Assembly (NCBI GenBank): GCA_030523645.1
Contig: JAUNIB010000001.1
Coordinates: 558,001-622,000, forward strand
From: Selenomonadaceae bacterium
Lineage (GTDB): Bacteria > Bacillota > Negativicutes > Selenomonadales > Selenomonadaceae
DNA length: 64,000 nt
Direction of reading: 5' to 3'
A program made the position numbers and the translations under genes. Shown here one piece after another: positions 62,428-64,000 of the stretch (its first letter is position 1; each line of letters opens with the position of its first letter). The notes below the pieces were generated by a model. That model saw only the letters and a program-made list of their open reading frames with translations, was not told the origin of the DNA and searched no databases.

Positions 62428-63257
62428 TCATCTCCTCCATGCTTGACAGGCACATAAACCGGCGGATCATAATTATCATCGGGGACATGAATCTCCCCGA
62501 AAATTTCCTTTACCCTTTCATCGGAAAAAACCTGTCGCGGAGTACCGGAGGTCGCCTTGCCGTCACGAAGGAACAACACCTTGTCAGCATTGCTTGCTAC
62601 CAGCTCCAAATCGTGACTCACGAGAAGGATTGCCATATCTTCCGTTTCTCTCAGATTGTCAAGAATTTCATAAAACAATGTCAGTCCGTTGTGGTCAACA
62701 CCGGATACCGGCTCATCCAAAATCAGAAGCTCCGGCAGCGGGTCAAGAGCAAGGGCCAGCAGTACGCGCTGAAGCTCTCCTCCGGACAAAGCCCCCAGCC
62801 GTCTGTCCACCAGGCCCTCGGCCCGAACTCTGGACAAATCATTCAATATCCGACCCCGAAGCTTCCCCGCCCCCATCAGCCAGACAGGCCGGTTTGTCAA
62901 GGCGGCCATAAAGAAGTCCTCAACAGTAGTAGGGGCACTGACATCGAACCGCAAATACTGAGGAACATAGCCTATTCGCGGTCTTGCTGCCTTTCGTCCG
63001 TCACCGGACACATAGCTTATCTTCCCCGTATGGGGAATTTCGCCGAGAATCGCTCTTATAAGAGTTGACTTTCCTGCCCCGTTGGGTCCTATCACAGCAG
63101 TAAGCTGACCGCAATGGATATGTGCATTTATATTGGAAATGACATCCATATCCGCATAGGCTACCGAGAAGTCTTCAATCTTAGTACAGCAAAATCTCTG
63201 GCAGCAGCCGTCACCGTCAATATGAGGCGGCTTGTGATGAAAAATTGAACGAAGCAA
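62424..63257 (-). CDS. znuC: Zinc-type ABC transporter ATPase with Cys/His-rich N-terminus
   Basis: Energy subunit of a metal importer, 277 residues. It has Walker A GPNGAGKST near 57, signature LSGGELQRVLLA near 160, Walker B LLILDEPVSGVD near 177 and H loop VSHDL near 213. The first ~25 residues are rich in Cys and His (HHKPPH, then CCQRFCC), a possible metal-sensing site. TTG 63257 is the likely start, with AAAGGAG 8-9 bases before it. It overlaps the permease by 4 bp. Confidence 0.9.
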   Translation of the reverse strand: MLRSIFHHKPPHIDGDGCCQRFCCTKIEDFSVAYADMDVISNINAHIHCGQLTAVIGPNGAGKSTLIRAILGEIPHTGKISYVSGDGRKAARPRIGYVPQYLRFDVSAPTTVEDFFMAALTNRPVWLMGAGKLRGRILNDLSRVRAEGLVDRRLGALSGGELQRVLLALALDPLPELLILDEPVSGVDHNGLTLFYEILDNLRETEDMAILLVSHDLELVASNADKVLFLRDGKATSGTPRQVFSDERVKEIFGEIHVPDDNYDPPVYVPVKHGGDE

Positions 63258-63328
63258 TCCTCTGCTCCTTTCATAGTATTCTTGAAAGACTAAAACTCAA
63301 TTAAACAAAAATTAAAATCTGATAAAGC

Positions 63329-64000
63329 TTATTTCCGAAGGCTGTTGAAGGCCCGGCAGCCCCAGACCGTCACTACCGCAAGATAAACAACAAGAATAGC
63401 CACCGATACATACTCAAAGGGCTGACCGAGCGATATAGCCCGCAATGTAACGCTTGTATGGGTAAGAGGCAGAGCCTCAATAACCAGTCTCAGAAAATCC
63501 GGCATTGTTCTGGTGGAAAAGAAGGTACCGCAGAGAAATGACATGGGCAAAAGCACATAGGTATTAATCTGTCCCATTTTCTCATAAGTAGAAAGGTACA
63601 TGGAAGCCAGGAAACCAATCCCGGCAAAAATACCGCAATTCACCACAACAACCAGCCAAAACCACAAAGATGTAGTGACATGAGCTCCGAATGCAAAGGC
63701 CAGCGCCACAATAATCAGGGAAGAAATCAGTCCGCGAAGGACTGCTGCCAGCATCTTGCCGATAACATAAGCCGGCGGCCAAATCGGTGCAACAATGTAT
63801 TCCTCAAGGCTCTTGTGATAAACTCGCTCCGCATGAACCGGAGTGACACTGTTAAAGCTTATGTTCATAGAATTCAGTGCCAATATGCCCGGCACCAGAA
63901 AATCCAGATAGCTGACACCGGGTATGGTCTCGATACTGCGGCCCAGACCCCAGCCAAAAGCAACCATATAAAGCATTGGAGCAATCATACGGCTGATAAT
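63329..64000 (-). CDS. ABC-2 type transporter permease (N-terminus outside the window)
   Basis: Export permease of the ABC-2 (NodJ/DrrB-like) kind. At least 223 residues are visible with about five membrane segments; MIAPMLYMVAFGWGLGRSIE leads to VSYLDFLVPGILALNSMN, typical of the family, and FLCGTFFSTRTMPDFLRLVI is near residue 170. The reading frame stays open to the last base, so the true start lies beyond 64000. The ATPase partner is probably upstream. It ends 70 bp before the zinc operon. Confidence 0.88.
   Translation of the reverse strand: MISRMIAPMLYMVAFGWGLGRSIETIPGVSYLDFLVPGILALNSMNISFNSVTPVHAERVYHKSLEEYIVAPIWPPAYVIGKMLAAVLRGLISSLIIVALAFAFGAHVTTSLWFWLVVVVNCGIFAGIGFLASMYLSTYEKMGQINTYVLLPMSFLCGTFFSTRTMPDFLRLVIEALPLTHTSVTLRAISLGQPFEYVSVAILVVYLAVVTVWGCRAFNSLRK

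Overview
The window looks like chromosome from a Gram-negative (diderm) member of the Firmicutes, class Negativicutes (a Selenomonas / Anaerovibrio / Megamonas-like anaerobe). Two kinds of genes point there. Firmicute-type functions are a PASTA kinase with its phosphatase, RsgA, a RemA-like protein, a HARE-HTH delta-like protein, an S-box SAM riboswitch and a formate-THF ligase. Outer-membrane functions are a TolC-type channel joined to a MacA-type adaptor and a MacB-type ABC transporter. GC content looks like the mid 40s. I see no prophage, insertion sequence, CRISPR array or rRNA. The species call is inference.

Layout. 1-2083 (-): start of smc, preceded by a UPF0104 membrane protein. 2244-13733 (-): a compact cluster, rodA, two radical-SAM-associated genes (TIGR03960/TIGR03936 types), RNase G, an FhaA-like FHA protein, PP2C phosphatase, PASTA kinase, rsgA, rpe, queC and folE2, mostly with gaps under 35 bp or overlaps. 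13761-20743 (-): polyprenyl diphosphate synthase, tatA, tatC, ubiD-like, ubiA-like, folD and fhs, ended by a strong terminator; it combines menaquinone synthesis, Tat export and one-carbon metabolism. 20875-26766: deoD (+), a cation efflux protein, uvrA and an unusual adenylate-forming-like protein. 26789-31264 (-): cheR, an uncharacterised radical SAM protein, pth, uppP and a polysaccharide deacetylase. 31340-33359 (+): xpt and a purine permease, from a promoter back to back with that of the deacetylase. 33366-37900 (-): tolC, macA, ATPase and permease export system. 38162-43062 (+): a TSUP transporter, a structured leader and corA, a small unknown gene, a SIMPL protein, an acyltransferase and an isochorismatase-type hydrolase.

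43147-47251 (-): metK-metN-metI-metQ behind a clear SAM-I riboswitch with its own promoter. 47248-56059 (-): a housekeeping series, argS, rpoE-like, pyrG, dapF, yicC, remA-like, gmk, rpoZ, coaBC and lgt, starting from two overlapping promoters. 56162-58862: a CheX protein and a receiver-CheX fusion (-), divergent from a receiver-HD-GYP protein (+). 59018-64000: a DUF1653 protein, a putP-type sodium symporter, tRNA-Ser(UGA), a zinc-type ABC transporter with a zinc-ribbon membrane protein, and the edge of an ABC-2 exporter.

The least explained items are the corA leader (nested long-range pairing that coincides with a 49-codon ORF and is followed by a terminator), the radical SAM protein overlapping pth, the degenerate PaaK-like protein upstream of uvrA, the paired CheX module, and the actinobacterial-looking FhaA/phosphatase/PASTA-kinase set. 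All readings are by eye from the sequence; no searches or folding programs were run.
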